Assembly: GCF_028689305.1 (NCBI RefSeq)
Contig: NZ_JAQTWM010000001.1
Location: 16,430-80,429, forward strand
Direction of reading: 5' to 3'
Length of the DNA stretch: 64,000 nucleotides
Origin: Rhodoferax sp.
GTDB lineage: Bacteria > Pseudomonadota > Gammaproteobacteria > Burkholderiales > Burkholderiaceae_C
Shown: positions 39,456 through 47,235 of the stretch, one piece after another
Position numbering within the stretch: position 1 is the first letter of the stretch
Layout of the letters: each line of letters opens with the position of its first letter
The notes under the pieces: model-generated
What the model was told of the DNA's origin: nothing
Seen by the model: the letters and a program-made list of their open reading frames with translations, nothing else
The model's database searches: none
Position numbers and translations under genes: made by a program

Positions 39456-40466
39456 ATGAACAAACCTTTGCCGCGGGAGACCCGGTTGGAAGCCGCGTCA
39501 GCAGACGACGCGCCCTGGGTCATTTCGCCACCAAGACCCGCGGACATGGCAGCCCTGGCGGCCCTGACCTTTCCGTCGTACCGGCCGCTCCTGCCTTGCT
39601 GCCTCACTGGCGAGGTCCCAAACGGCTTGATGGTGCTCGCCCTGGTTGCCCGCGCTGGCGACACGCCGGTGGGGCTGGTGATGGCGCAATGGCAGCAGCA
39701 TATCGACGTGGCCGGGGACGGCTCACCAAGTCACATCGCGGCCCAATTGATCTCGGTTTGCGTCGCTCCGGCCTGGCGGCGCAGTGGCATCGCTGTGCGC
39801 CTGATGCGCGCCATGGAAGACGAGGTGTGCAAGCGCGGCGGCATGTACCTGACCACCAGCTACACGACACGGATGCCGGCATGGCGGGCGTTTGAGCAGC
39901 TGCTCGCCACCTGTCATTGGGCCACACCAACACCCAGCCTGCTGATGTCGCAGGGGCGCGTGGCCGACGTCCTGGCATCACCCACGCTTGCCCAGGCTCA
40001 TGAAGCGCCGCCGGGTTTTGAGTTGTTCGATTGGTCGCAACGCCGCGCTGACGAGGTCGCCAGGCTGCAACTCGATGTGGAAAACGGGGCAATACCCGGC
40101 ACTCTCTCGCCTTTTGCCGATGTCGAGGAGATTGAGCCCAACATCAGTGTCGGGCTGCGCCACCAGGGCGAAGTGGTCGCCTGGATGATCGTGACCCGCT
40201 CCCCACTGATGCAGAACGCGCTGTGTTACCGGTCTTTGTACGTTCGCCCGCAGCTGCGGGCCGCCTACGCCCTGGGACCGCTGGTGTTGGCGCATGCCCT
40301 GCATCGTCACAACGCCAGCCCGGTGAAAGCAGAACGCCCGGTGGGGGTGTTTGGCATGTCGGTGGAGATGTCTACCAAAATGATCAATTTCTTTCGCAAA
40401 CGCCTGAGCCCCTATTGCTTTAGCACCTATGAGAGCCGCACGTCAGTGAAAAGGCTGAACAACTGA
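39456..40466 (+). CDS. GNAT-like acetyltransferase, apparently two GNAT-like halves
   Basis: First half ISVCVAPAWRRSGIAVRLMRAMEDEVCKRGGMYLTTSYT; second half SLYVRPQLRAAYALGPLVLAHALHRHN; follows SagB gene. Confidence 0.65.
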   Translation: MNKPLPRETRLEAASADDAPWVISPPRPADMAALAALTFPSYRPLLPCCLTGEVPNGLMVLALVARAGDTPVGLVMAQWQQHIDVAGDGSPSHIAAQLISVCVAPAWRRSGIAVRLMRAMEDEVCKRGGMYLTTSYTTRMPAWRAFEQLLATCHWATPTPSLLMSQGRVADVLASPTLAQAHEAPPGFELFDWSQRRADEVARLQLDVENGAIPGTLSPFADVEEIEPNISVGLRHQGEVVAWMIVTRSPLMQNALCYRSLYVRPQLRAAYALGPLVLAHALHRHNASPVKAERPVGVFGMSVEMSTKMINFFRKRLSPYCFSTYESRTSVKRLNN

Positions 40467-40601
40467 GGCCAGCCCAGGCCACGGTGAAACCAGTTCACTG
40501 CGGCAGTTACTCCTGTACGGAAAACGCTTTTTACCTCCCTGCGGCTCGGGTGAAAAATGGGCGTCACACAGAGCCGCTTTCACGCAACGATAGGAATCAC
40601 C

Positions 40602-40886
40602 ATGAACCAAGACAAGACCATCCGCGAGATCATGGACAAGTGCCAGACTGACGAGGGCTTCAGGCAGCGGCTGCTGAGCGATACCAACGCCACGCTGGCA
40701 GCCGAAGGCATTGCCATCCCCGCAGGCATCAAGGTGAATGTGCTGGAAAACACCAGCACCGTCACCCACTACATCCTGCCCCCAGCCCCCCAGGCGGAAT
40801 TGTCCGACACGGATCTGGCGCAGGTGGCGGGCGGCCGCAAGAACTACATGGATGCGGATGGGCATTGGCATGGCATTTTCGGTTGA
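40602..40886 (+). CDS. NHLP-leader RiPP precursor peptide P3
   Basis: IREIMDKCQTDEGFRQRLLSDTNATLAAEGIAIPAGIKVNVLENTSTVTHYILPPAPQAELSDTDLAQVAGG; core RKNYMDADGHWHGIFG. Confidence 0.88.
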   Translation: MNQDKTIREIMDKCQTDEGFRQRLLSDTNATLAAEGIAIPAGIKVNVLENTSTVTHYILPPAPQAELSDTDLAQVAGGRKNYMDADGHWHGIFG

Positions 40887-41064
40887 CTGAGGTCATGGCC
40901 ATGGCCAAAAAAACAAAGCGCAGCGTCGCCACTCGTACCCTGGAGCCTGGAACAAATCCGTGATGCCTGTTACTCATGCCCTGAGAGCGTTTTTCACCTC
41001 CCGGCGGCTCGGGTGAAAGATGGGAGTCACACAGAGCCGCTTTCACGCAACGATAGGAATCACG

Positions 41065-41406
41065 ATGAACCAAGACAAGACCATCAGCGAGATCATGGAC
41101 AAATGCCAGACTGACGAGGGCTTCAAGCGGCGGCTGCTGAGCGATGCCAACGCCACCCTGGCAGCCGAAGGCATTGCCATCCCTGCAGGCATCAAGGTGA
41201 ACGTGCTGGAAAACACCAGCACCGTCATCCACTACATCCTGCCGCCAGCACCCCAGGCGGAATTGTCCGACGCGGATCTGGACATGGTCGCTGGTGGCGG
41301 CAAGGTCGTCGTGATGCCTGATGGCAGACGGATGCCTTACGGAGACTGGATCAATCTCAATTGGCGAGACCGCCAGCAGAATCGCGGAACCATTGTGATG
41401 GAGTAA
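41065..41406 (+). CDS. NHLP-leader RiPP precursor peptide P4
   Basis: Leader near-identical to P3, ending VAGG; core GKVVVMPDGRRMPYGDWINLNWRDRQQNRGTIVME. Confidence 0.88.
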   Translation: MNQDKTISEIMDKCQTDEGFKRRLLSDANATLAAEGIAIPAGIKVNVLENTSTVIHYILPPAPQAELSDADLDMVAGGGKVVVMPDGRRMPYGDWINLNWRDRQQNRGTIVME

Positions 41407-41558
41407 AGCCGCCTTACCGCAAGGGACGGGAAACAGCGGTACTTGGCAAGCGGACGAGCACACCTGTCCGCTGCCGGTGAATACAGATTTGTGGTTCACG
41501 CCCCCAACCCCAATCTGAAAGCAGCTTACGGCACGGGGGCGGTACACACCAGGCGCCA

Positions 41559-41879
41559 GTGCGGCCACCCCCGCCACCGGCGGAGCTGGCGTTTCGGGGA
41601 TTTTTGCAGTCCGAGCTGCACCTGCGCCTGCCGTGGTCGCTGGGGCGCATCAGCCTGGCCAATGGGCTCACCAGCGCCGTGTTTGTGCTGGCGCACCGGG
41701 TGCAAAACCCGAGCCTGCTGGCGCTGGCGGTTTGGGTACCGTCTTGGGTGTTTGGCTACTTCAGGGATCGCTTCAACACGGTCAAGCCGGCGATCTTCCT
41801 GCACGTGGTCTACAACGCAGCCTACTTTGCCGTGTTTGGGGTGTCTGGCCAGGTGCTCAGCCAGTCCAGCATTTTCTGA
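41559..41879 (+). pseudogene. C-terminal remnant of a CPBP-family intramembrane glutamic protease
   Basis: GTG-initiated AELAFRGFLQSELHLRLPWSLGRISLANGLTSAVFVLAHRVQNPSLLALAVWVPSWVFGYFRDRFNTVKPAIFLHVVYNAAY; N-terminal TM helices and first Glu of the EExxxR motif absent. Confidence 0.55.
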
Positions 41880-42385
41880 CTGTTAAAGGGGGTTCCGGCC
41901 GCAGCCACCTGATCAAGCTGGGCGTCGCTGAGCTCATCATTGGCGGCAGCGGCATGCAGCAGGCGGGTGACCTCCGTGGCCTGGAATTGGTAGCCGCTGG
42001 CCTGGCCGAGCTCAACATACAGCGCGACAAACGCGGCTTCATTGGCCGCTTCGGCCAGCTTGCGGCGCAGCCGGGCATCCTGCGCCACCTGGCGCCCGAA
42101 GCGCTGGAGAGGTGTGGCGCCCGGTTGCGACTGGGCCGGCTGCCAGTCCAACCGGTGCATCAGGTGGGCGTGGAAGTCAGCGCCCAGTTCAGCATCCTCA
42201 TAGGGCCGACTCAGCGCTTTCAAGGCACAGTCAACGCCGGCCAATTCACCCATGGCCCGCCGGCAGTCGTCGCAACCTGCCAGGTGCGCATACATCACAC
42301 GGGTTTCAGCATTGGACAGGTCACCGTCCAAGCCGCGGCTGAGCAGGAGCAGTGCGTGGTCACAAGTGACAGGTTCAATGGTCAT
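41822..42385 (-). CDS. zinc-finger anti-sigma factor with C-terminal Nif11-like leader domain
   Basis: N-terminal CDHALLLLSRGLDGDLSNAETRVMYAHLAGCDDCRRAMGEL (HxxxCxxC zf-HC2 type); C-terminal LQRFGRQVAQDARLRRKLAEAANEAAFVALYVELGQASGYQFQATEVTRLLHAAAANDELSDAQLDQVAAAG resembles Nif11 leader. Confidence 0.75.
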   Translation of the reverse strand: MTIEPVTCDHALLLLSRGLDGDLSNAETRVMYAHLAGCDDCRRAMGELAGVDCALKALSRPYEDAELGADFHAHLMHRLDWQPAQSQPGATPLQRFGRQVAQDARLRRKLAEAANEAAFVALYVELGQASGYQFQATEVTRLLHAAAANDELSDAQLDQVAAAGTPFNSQKMLDWLSTWPDTPNTAK

Positions 42386-42475
42386 GTGGATTGCCGTGGT
42401 GTTGATCGCCATGAAACCATGAGTAACCGCACTGCGCAAAAGGTTGCACGACATCGAAGAATTATCGAACAGCGC

Positions 42476-43057
42476 TCAAATCACCGGCTCGGCAACCGAC
42501 ATGAACTCACGCAGTCGCTGCCTGGCCCGACTCACCTTGCTTTTGACAGAGCCGACCGGCATGGCCAGGGCCTGGGCCGCCTCTTCGTAAGACAGCCCTT
42601 CCATGCCGACCAGCACGATGCAGTCCCGCATATCACCCGGCAAAGTGGCCAAGGCGGCGGACATGGCCTGCAAGGCCTGGCGGTCTTCCAGTGCGCGAAC
42701 CGGGTCGCCCTGTGAATGCAAGCCTGCGGCCAGGCCGTCATCGGCGTATTCCTCAAACTGGGCGGCAGGTGCGCGATTGACATGGTTACGCGCCAGATTG
42801 AGGGCAATGCCGGTCAACCAGGTGGAAAACCGGGAGTGCCCGTTGAAAGAGCCAATGCAGCGGTAACCCTGCAACAAAGCCTCCTGGGTGATGTCGCGTG
42901 CGTCGGCCACCGACTTCACGTATTTCAGGACAAAACGGTAAAGCTTGGTCTGATGTGCCAGCGCCAGTTGGCCGTAGGCTTGTATGTCGCCGGCTTGCGC
43001 CAACGCGACCCAGCGTTCATCATCGCTGGCCAGTTCTGAGGGGGCATCTCTGTTCAC
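42476..43057 (-). CDS. RNA polymerase ECF sigma factor
   Basis: YRFVLKYVKSVADARDITQEALLQGYRCIGSFNGHSRFSTWLTGIALNLARNHV; LPGDMRDCIVLVGMEGLSYEEAAQALAMPVGSVKSKVSRARQRLREF; GTG start at 43057. Confidence 0.88.
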   Translation of the reverse strand: MNRDAPSELASDDERWVALAQAGDIQAYGQLALAHQTKLYRFVLKYVKSVADARDITQEALLQGYRCIGSFNGHSRFSTWLTGIALNLARNHVNRAPAAQFEEYADDGLAAGLHSQGDPVRALEDRQALQAMSAALATLPGDMRDCIVLVGMEGLSYEEAAQALAMPVGSVKSKVSRARQRLREFMSVAEPVI

Positions 43058-43222
43058 GGTAGGGCTCGACTGAAGCTGACCCGCAAGCGGGCTTGGCGAA
43101 TGCTCTGCACCAAGGTCAGCGCATCCGCGGTGAGGGTTGAGTTGGGCACAGTGTTTCCCGGTTGGATGAATCAATGGCAATGCCTGCAAGCATAGGTCGC
43201 AGGCGGCCCGGCGCAGGCCATT

Positions 43223-43238
43223 TGGGACCTTTGTCCCA
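43223..43238. promoter_or_regulatory. perfect inverted repeat TGGGAC-CTTT-GTCCCA in the divergent sigma/S8 intergenic region
   Basis: Direct reading of TTTGGGACCTTTGTCCCATG. Confidence 0.4.
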
Positions 43239-43315
43239 TGCCAAGGCTGCCAGGCCCTGGCGTTCTTACCATTTGCAGCCATCACGCTTGTGCGGACATT
43301 TCAGAAACCATCGAT

Positions 43316-45292
43316 ATGAATCAAAAAGAAGTTTTCTCAAAGCGGGGCGCAGCATCCATGCTGCTCGTCTTGGCGGGCTGCGGTGGGGGTAGCGGTAGCA
43401 ACAGCCCTTCATTGGTCACACCACCGGTCGCCGACGATCCGCTGGCGGCTTATGCTTGGCACTTGAACAACACGGGCCCCACCCAGACGGTTTCGGCCAT
43501 CGACAACTCCGATGCGGTGGCCGGCATTGATGCGCATGTGGCATCGGTGCATTTGGGCGGTGCAGGCCTCACCGGCAAGGGCATCCGCATTGCGGTGGTT
43601 GACTCCGGGCTGGAAATCGGTCACGAGGATGTCAGCCCCAACGTGTTGGCGGGCATGTCCTTTAACTTTCTCAACAACTCGTCAGACCCCAGTCCGTCAC
43701 GCACCCGTGCGGACTCCAACCTGGCCGATCATGGCACCGCGGTTGCCGGGGTGGCGGCCGCCAAGGGCTGGAACAATCTGGGCTCCCGCGGGTTGGCGCC
43801 CAATGCCTCATTGCAGGGCTTTGCCCCGCTGGAGCTGGTCAACGGCGTGGCGGAGGGTTTGAGTTTTGGCGCACATGCCGATTTGGTTACAGCAGTTTCA
43901 GGCACGGATCTGGTGCTGGCCAACACCTTCGGCTCGCGGGCCGATCTGGTGGATATCTTCAACTACAGCGCGGGAGCGGACTATGCCTCCCCCAAAACCG
44001 ACCCCACGGCACCCGATCCGCGAACCATCTCGGCCCACTATGGCACCACCGCCCTGCGCGCTGGTAAAGGGGCCATTTACTTTCAGGCCGCCGGCAATGA
44101 ATTTCTGGGTTCGCGCGAGGCGTTCTTGCAGGACGGCAGCACGATGCTGGTTCGATGCGCAGGCGCCTACGCCCAGGACGGTATCCTGGAGCGTTTTTCC
44201 AACAGCGCTGCGGGCTACTCTTGCCTGGACACCAATTACGAGATTCAGGGACAACCCTATTTCATGAAGGTGGCCGCCATTGCCGCCAACGGCCGGGTCG
44301 CGCCCTACTCCAGTGCCGGCGCCAGCAACTGGGTCACTGGTTTTGGCGGTGAATCCGGCACTGACAAGCCAGCCATCGTGGCGCCCGATGACAGTGGCTG
44401 TGACCTTGGGCAAAACAACGTGGCCAACCAGGCCTCGCTGGTGGCCAGGTACGCTGCAGCAGCGCTGAAGCTGGTGGCTGATCTATTTGGCCAGTCCAAG
44501 CTGGACCCCCATTGCAACTACACCGGCACCATGAATGGCACCTCTGCGGCGGCGCCATCGCTGTCTGGCATTGCCGCCTTGATGCTGGAGGCCAACCCGG
44601 CTCTGAGCTGGCTGGATGTGAAATACATCCTGGCCAAGACCGCCCGCCAGGTCGACAGCGGCATTGCCCATGGGGCGCAGGCCGTGACCTACCTGCCCGT
44701 GGGCGCCAGCCAGCCGCTGGTGCTGAGCGACCCGTGGGTGACGAATCAAGGGGGGTTTCACTTCCAGCCGCGTTACGGATTCGGTTTGGCGGATGCCGCA
44801 GCGGCGGTGGCCATGGCCAAGACCTATGCCCCACCCAGCGGACGCCGTGCTGCACCGCTCACCGCCAACCTGAGCGGTGCATCCAGCGCCTCCAACCTGG
44901 CACCCAGCGCTGGGAATGTGGCGGTCATCACCCAGGACGCCACCTTCCCGGCTGGGGTGTCCGGCCCGATCCAGGTGGATCTGACCCTGACCAACACCAC
45001 CGGGCGAGCCCTCAACCCCGGGACACTGCAGTTTGAATTGCTCAACACACTGACCGGCGAACGCTCGATTCTGTTGCCGGCCTATGGCGCCTGGTATGTG
45101 GGCGGCAAAACCGATCAGATCCTGGCCAACGGGCGGCAACAATTCCGTTTCTTCACCAATGCCTTCTATGGCGACAGCCTGACTGGCACCTGGACGCTTC
45201 AGATCATGCTGGTGGACGGCCCGGCCAACGAATCCAGCACATTCAATACCAGCACGCTGACGGGCGTGACACTCACCTCTTACAGCATTTAA
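43316..45292 (+). CDS. S8 family (subtilisin-like) serine protease, lipoprotein
   Basis: Lipobox LVLAGCGGG; catalytic motifs IAVVDSGLEIGHED, DHGTAVAGVAAA, NGTSAAAPSLSGIAALML; C-terminal P-domain-like region. Confidence 0.9.
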   Translation: MNQKEVFSKRGAASMLLVLAGCGGGSGSNSPSLVTPPVADDPLAAYAWHLNNTGPTQTVSAIDNSDAVAGIDAHVASVHLGGAGLTGKGIRIAVVDSGLEIGHEDVSPNVLAGMSFNFLNNSSDPSPSRTRADSNLADHGTAVAGVAAAKGWNNLGSRGLAPNASLQGFAPLELVNGVAEGLSFGAHADLVTAVSGTDLVLANTFGSRADLVDIFNYSAGADYASPKTDPTAPDPRTISAHYGTTALRAGKGAIYFQAAGNEFLGSREAFLQDGSTMLVRCAGAYAQDGILERFSNSAAGYSCLDTNYEIQGQPYFMKVAAIAANGRVAPYSSAGASNWVTGFGGESGTDKPAIVAPDDSGCDLGQNNVANQASLVARYAAAALKLVADLFGQSKLDPHCNYTGTMNGTSAAAPSLSGIAALMLEANPALSWLDVKYILAKTARQVDSGIAHGAQAVTYLPVGASQPLVLSDPWVTNQGGFHFQPRYGFGLADAAAAVAMAKTYAPPSGRRAAPLTANLSGASSASNLAPSAGNVAVITQDATFPAGVSGPIQVDLTLTNTTGRALNPGTLQFELLNTLTGERSILLPAYGAWYVGGKTDQILANGRQQFRFFTNAFYGDSLTGTWTLQIMLVDGPANESSTFNTSTLTGVTLTSYSI

Positions 45293-45305
45293 GGGCAAGA
45301 CCATC

Positions 45306-45728
45306 ATGACCCCCCACACACCACTGCGCACACTCGGCCTGGGCATCCTGCTCACACTGGCCAGCCAGGCCATGGCCGGCAACGTCTTTACCATGAATGG
45401 CCGCAGTGTCGAACTGCTGCCGTCAACAGCGGCGACCAACAAGGCCACACCAGCAGGCAGCACGCCGCTCATCTCGGTGAAAGATATCGAATCTGGTCAG
45501 GTAAAGCTGTACGCCAGCGGACTGATCATCACCCTCAAAGAAAGCAGCACCCTGAAGGCCCTGCTGAGCGATTACCCCGCGCTGAGTCTGCAATATGCGC
45601 CAGGGGTGTATGCCTATGTGCAAGTTTCCAATGCCGCCTTGGCCAGCACCTTCGACGCCTTGAGTGCCGACCCCCGTGTTGCTGCCGTTCACCTGCGTCC
45701 GGTACCGATCCGCGTCCATCCCAGGTAA
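45306..45728 (+). CDS. secreted protein resembling a stand-alone subtilase propeptide (I9-like)
   Basis: Signal peptide LGILLTLASQAMAG; VKLYASGLIITLKESSTLKALLSDYPALSLQYAPGVYAYVQVSNAALASTFDALSADPRVAAVHL; 13 nt after S8 gene. Confidence 0.6.
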   Translation: MTPHTPLRTLGLGILLTLASQAMAGNVFTMNGRSVELLPSTAATNKATPAGSTPLISVKDIESGQVKLYASGLIITLKESSTLKALLSDYPALSLQYAPGVYAYVQVSNAALASTFDALSADPRVAAVHLRPVPIRVHPR

Positions 45729-45793
45729 GCAGCCCGACACGAGGCGTCAAGCGGCTTGCACGCTCATGCGGTCAGAGCGCCACAGCCAACGTA

Positions 45794-46291
45794 TCAGGAC
45801 ACGATGTAGGCGGCCGAACCGGTTGACAACAATTTGCCATCGGCGCCCAGGAACTCCATGCGCGTCGAGGCCACACGCGAGCCCAGGCGCATCACTTCAG
45901 CACGCAGTTCAAACCACTCACCAATACCAGGACGCAGGTAGTCCACCCGCAGGTCAATGGTGCCCAGCTTGGCAAACCGCTGCAGCCGCAGGGCGGGTGG
46001 CTCATCCATGTGCCGGGCACCGATGGCGGCCATCACCGCCAGTCCACCCATGGCATCGAGTCCGGCGCTGATGACGCCGCCATGCAGACGGTTGTAGGCA
46101 TAGTGCCCCACCAGTTCATGACGCATGTCGATGCGGGCCCGGACCTGCTCCGGTCGCAACGAGGTGATTTTCAGGCCCAGGACCTGGTTGAACACAATCA
46201 ACTCTTCAAACACTTTTTGCAGCCCGGCAATGAATTCGGGTTCAAAAGTGACGGCGGTATCAGCGCTGTTTGCGATTTTGGAGTGGGGCAT
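45794..46291 (-). CDS. PaaI-like hotdog thioesterase family protein
   Basis: RLHGGVISAGLDAMGGLAVMAAIG, DLRVDYLRPG, hotdog pattern. Confidence 0.8.
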   Translation of the reverse strand: MPHSKIANSADTAVTFEPEFIAGLQKVFEELIVFNQVLGLKITSLRPEQVRARIDMRHELVGHYAYNRLHGGVISAGLDAMGGLAVMAAIGARHMDEPPALRLQRFAKLGTIDLRVDYLRPGIGEWFELRAEVMRLGSRVASTRMEFLGADGKLLSTGSAAYIVS

Positions 46292-46353
46292 TATTTACTA
46301 TAATATTTATAGCTAAAGATCATTATATTATGCGGGCTAACACCTTATTTTTC
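46291..46353 (+). repeat. dispersed hairpin repeat, copy 7
   Basis: TTACTATAATATTTATAGCTAAAGATCATTATATTATGCGGGCTAACACCTTATTTTTC. Confidence 0.65.
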
Positions 46354-47148
46354 TTACAAATTTGAAAAATCCGGCTTGCGCTTTTCCAGAAATGCGCCAA
46401 ACGCCTCCTTGGCTGCCGGTTCCCCCAACATGCGGCCAAACACAGCAGCCTCCTCGGCCATGCACTGCGCCACCTGAGCGGCCTGACCCTGCTTCATCAG
46501 GCGTTTGACTTCGCGCAACGCTGCCGTCGGTTTGGCTGCCAGCTTGCTCGCCTGGCGCTGCGCCAGCGCATTGACCTCGGTCGGCGGCACGATGCGGCTG
46601 ATCAGACCCATCTCCAGCGCGGCTTCAGCCATGAACGGCTCCCCCAGCATCAGCGCCTCGGCGGCGCGGACATAACCCATGCGTTGCGGTGCCAGCAGGC
46701 TGCTGGCGGCTTCCGGGCACACGCCCAGATTGACAAACGGCATGGAGAACGCGGCGTTGTCACCGGCATACACCAGATCGCAGTGAAACAACATGGTGGT
46801 GCCAATGCCCACTGCCGGGCCACACACGGCGGCGACCACCGGCTTGGGGAAGGTGCTGAGCGTGCGCAGAAAACGGAACACCGGCACGTCAGGCGAGACC
46901 GGCGGTGCTTTCAGGAAGTCGGCGATGTCATTGCCGGCACTGAAGACAGTCTCATGCCCCTGGAAGACCACCACCCGCACACGCTCGTCGGCCTGCGCCA
47001 GTTCCAGAGCGTCAGCCAGGGCGGTGTACATGGCCGTGGTGAGTGAATTTTTCTTGTCCACGCGGTTCAGCGTGAGGGTGGTGACACCGGCTTCGGTGTG
47101 ACTCAGGATATCGGCGCTGTGGCCGCCTTGGGTTGATGTGTGGCTCAT
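46354..47148 (-). CDS. enoyl-CoA hydratase
   Basis: TLTLNRVDKKNSLTTAMYTALADAL, FSAGNDIADFLK, PVVAAVCGPAVGIGTTMLFHCDLVYA. Confidence 0.9.
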   Translation of the reverse strand: MSHTSTQGGHSADILSHTEAGVTTLTLNRVDKKNSLTTAMYTALADALELAQADERVRVVVFQGHETVFSAGNDIADFLKAPPVSPDVPVFRFLRTLSTFPKPVVAAVCGPAVGIGTTMLFHCDLVYAGDNAAFSMPFVNLGVCPEAASSLLAPQRMGYVRAAEALMLGEPFMAEAALEMGLISRIVPPTEVNALAQRQASKLAAKPTAALREVKRLMKQGQAAQVAQCMAEEAAVFGRMLGEPAAKEAFGAFLEKRKPDFSNL

Positions 47149-47235
47149 GGTTGTCGGTCCTTCATGTTCGGGATTGTCACAGCTTAGCGGCCCTTTTTGC
47201 CAGCAGGTGACGGTTGCCATGGAGGATCTCCACAC

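Noticed and set aside
40602-41406. P3/P4 as nitrile hydratase subunit genes
   Set aside because: Similarity is confined to the NHLP leader; no catalytic metal-binding Cys cluster and proteins are too short
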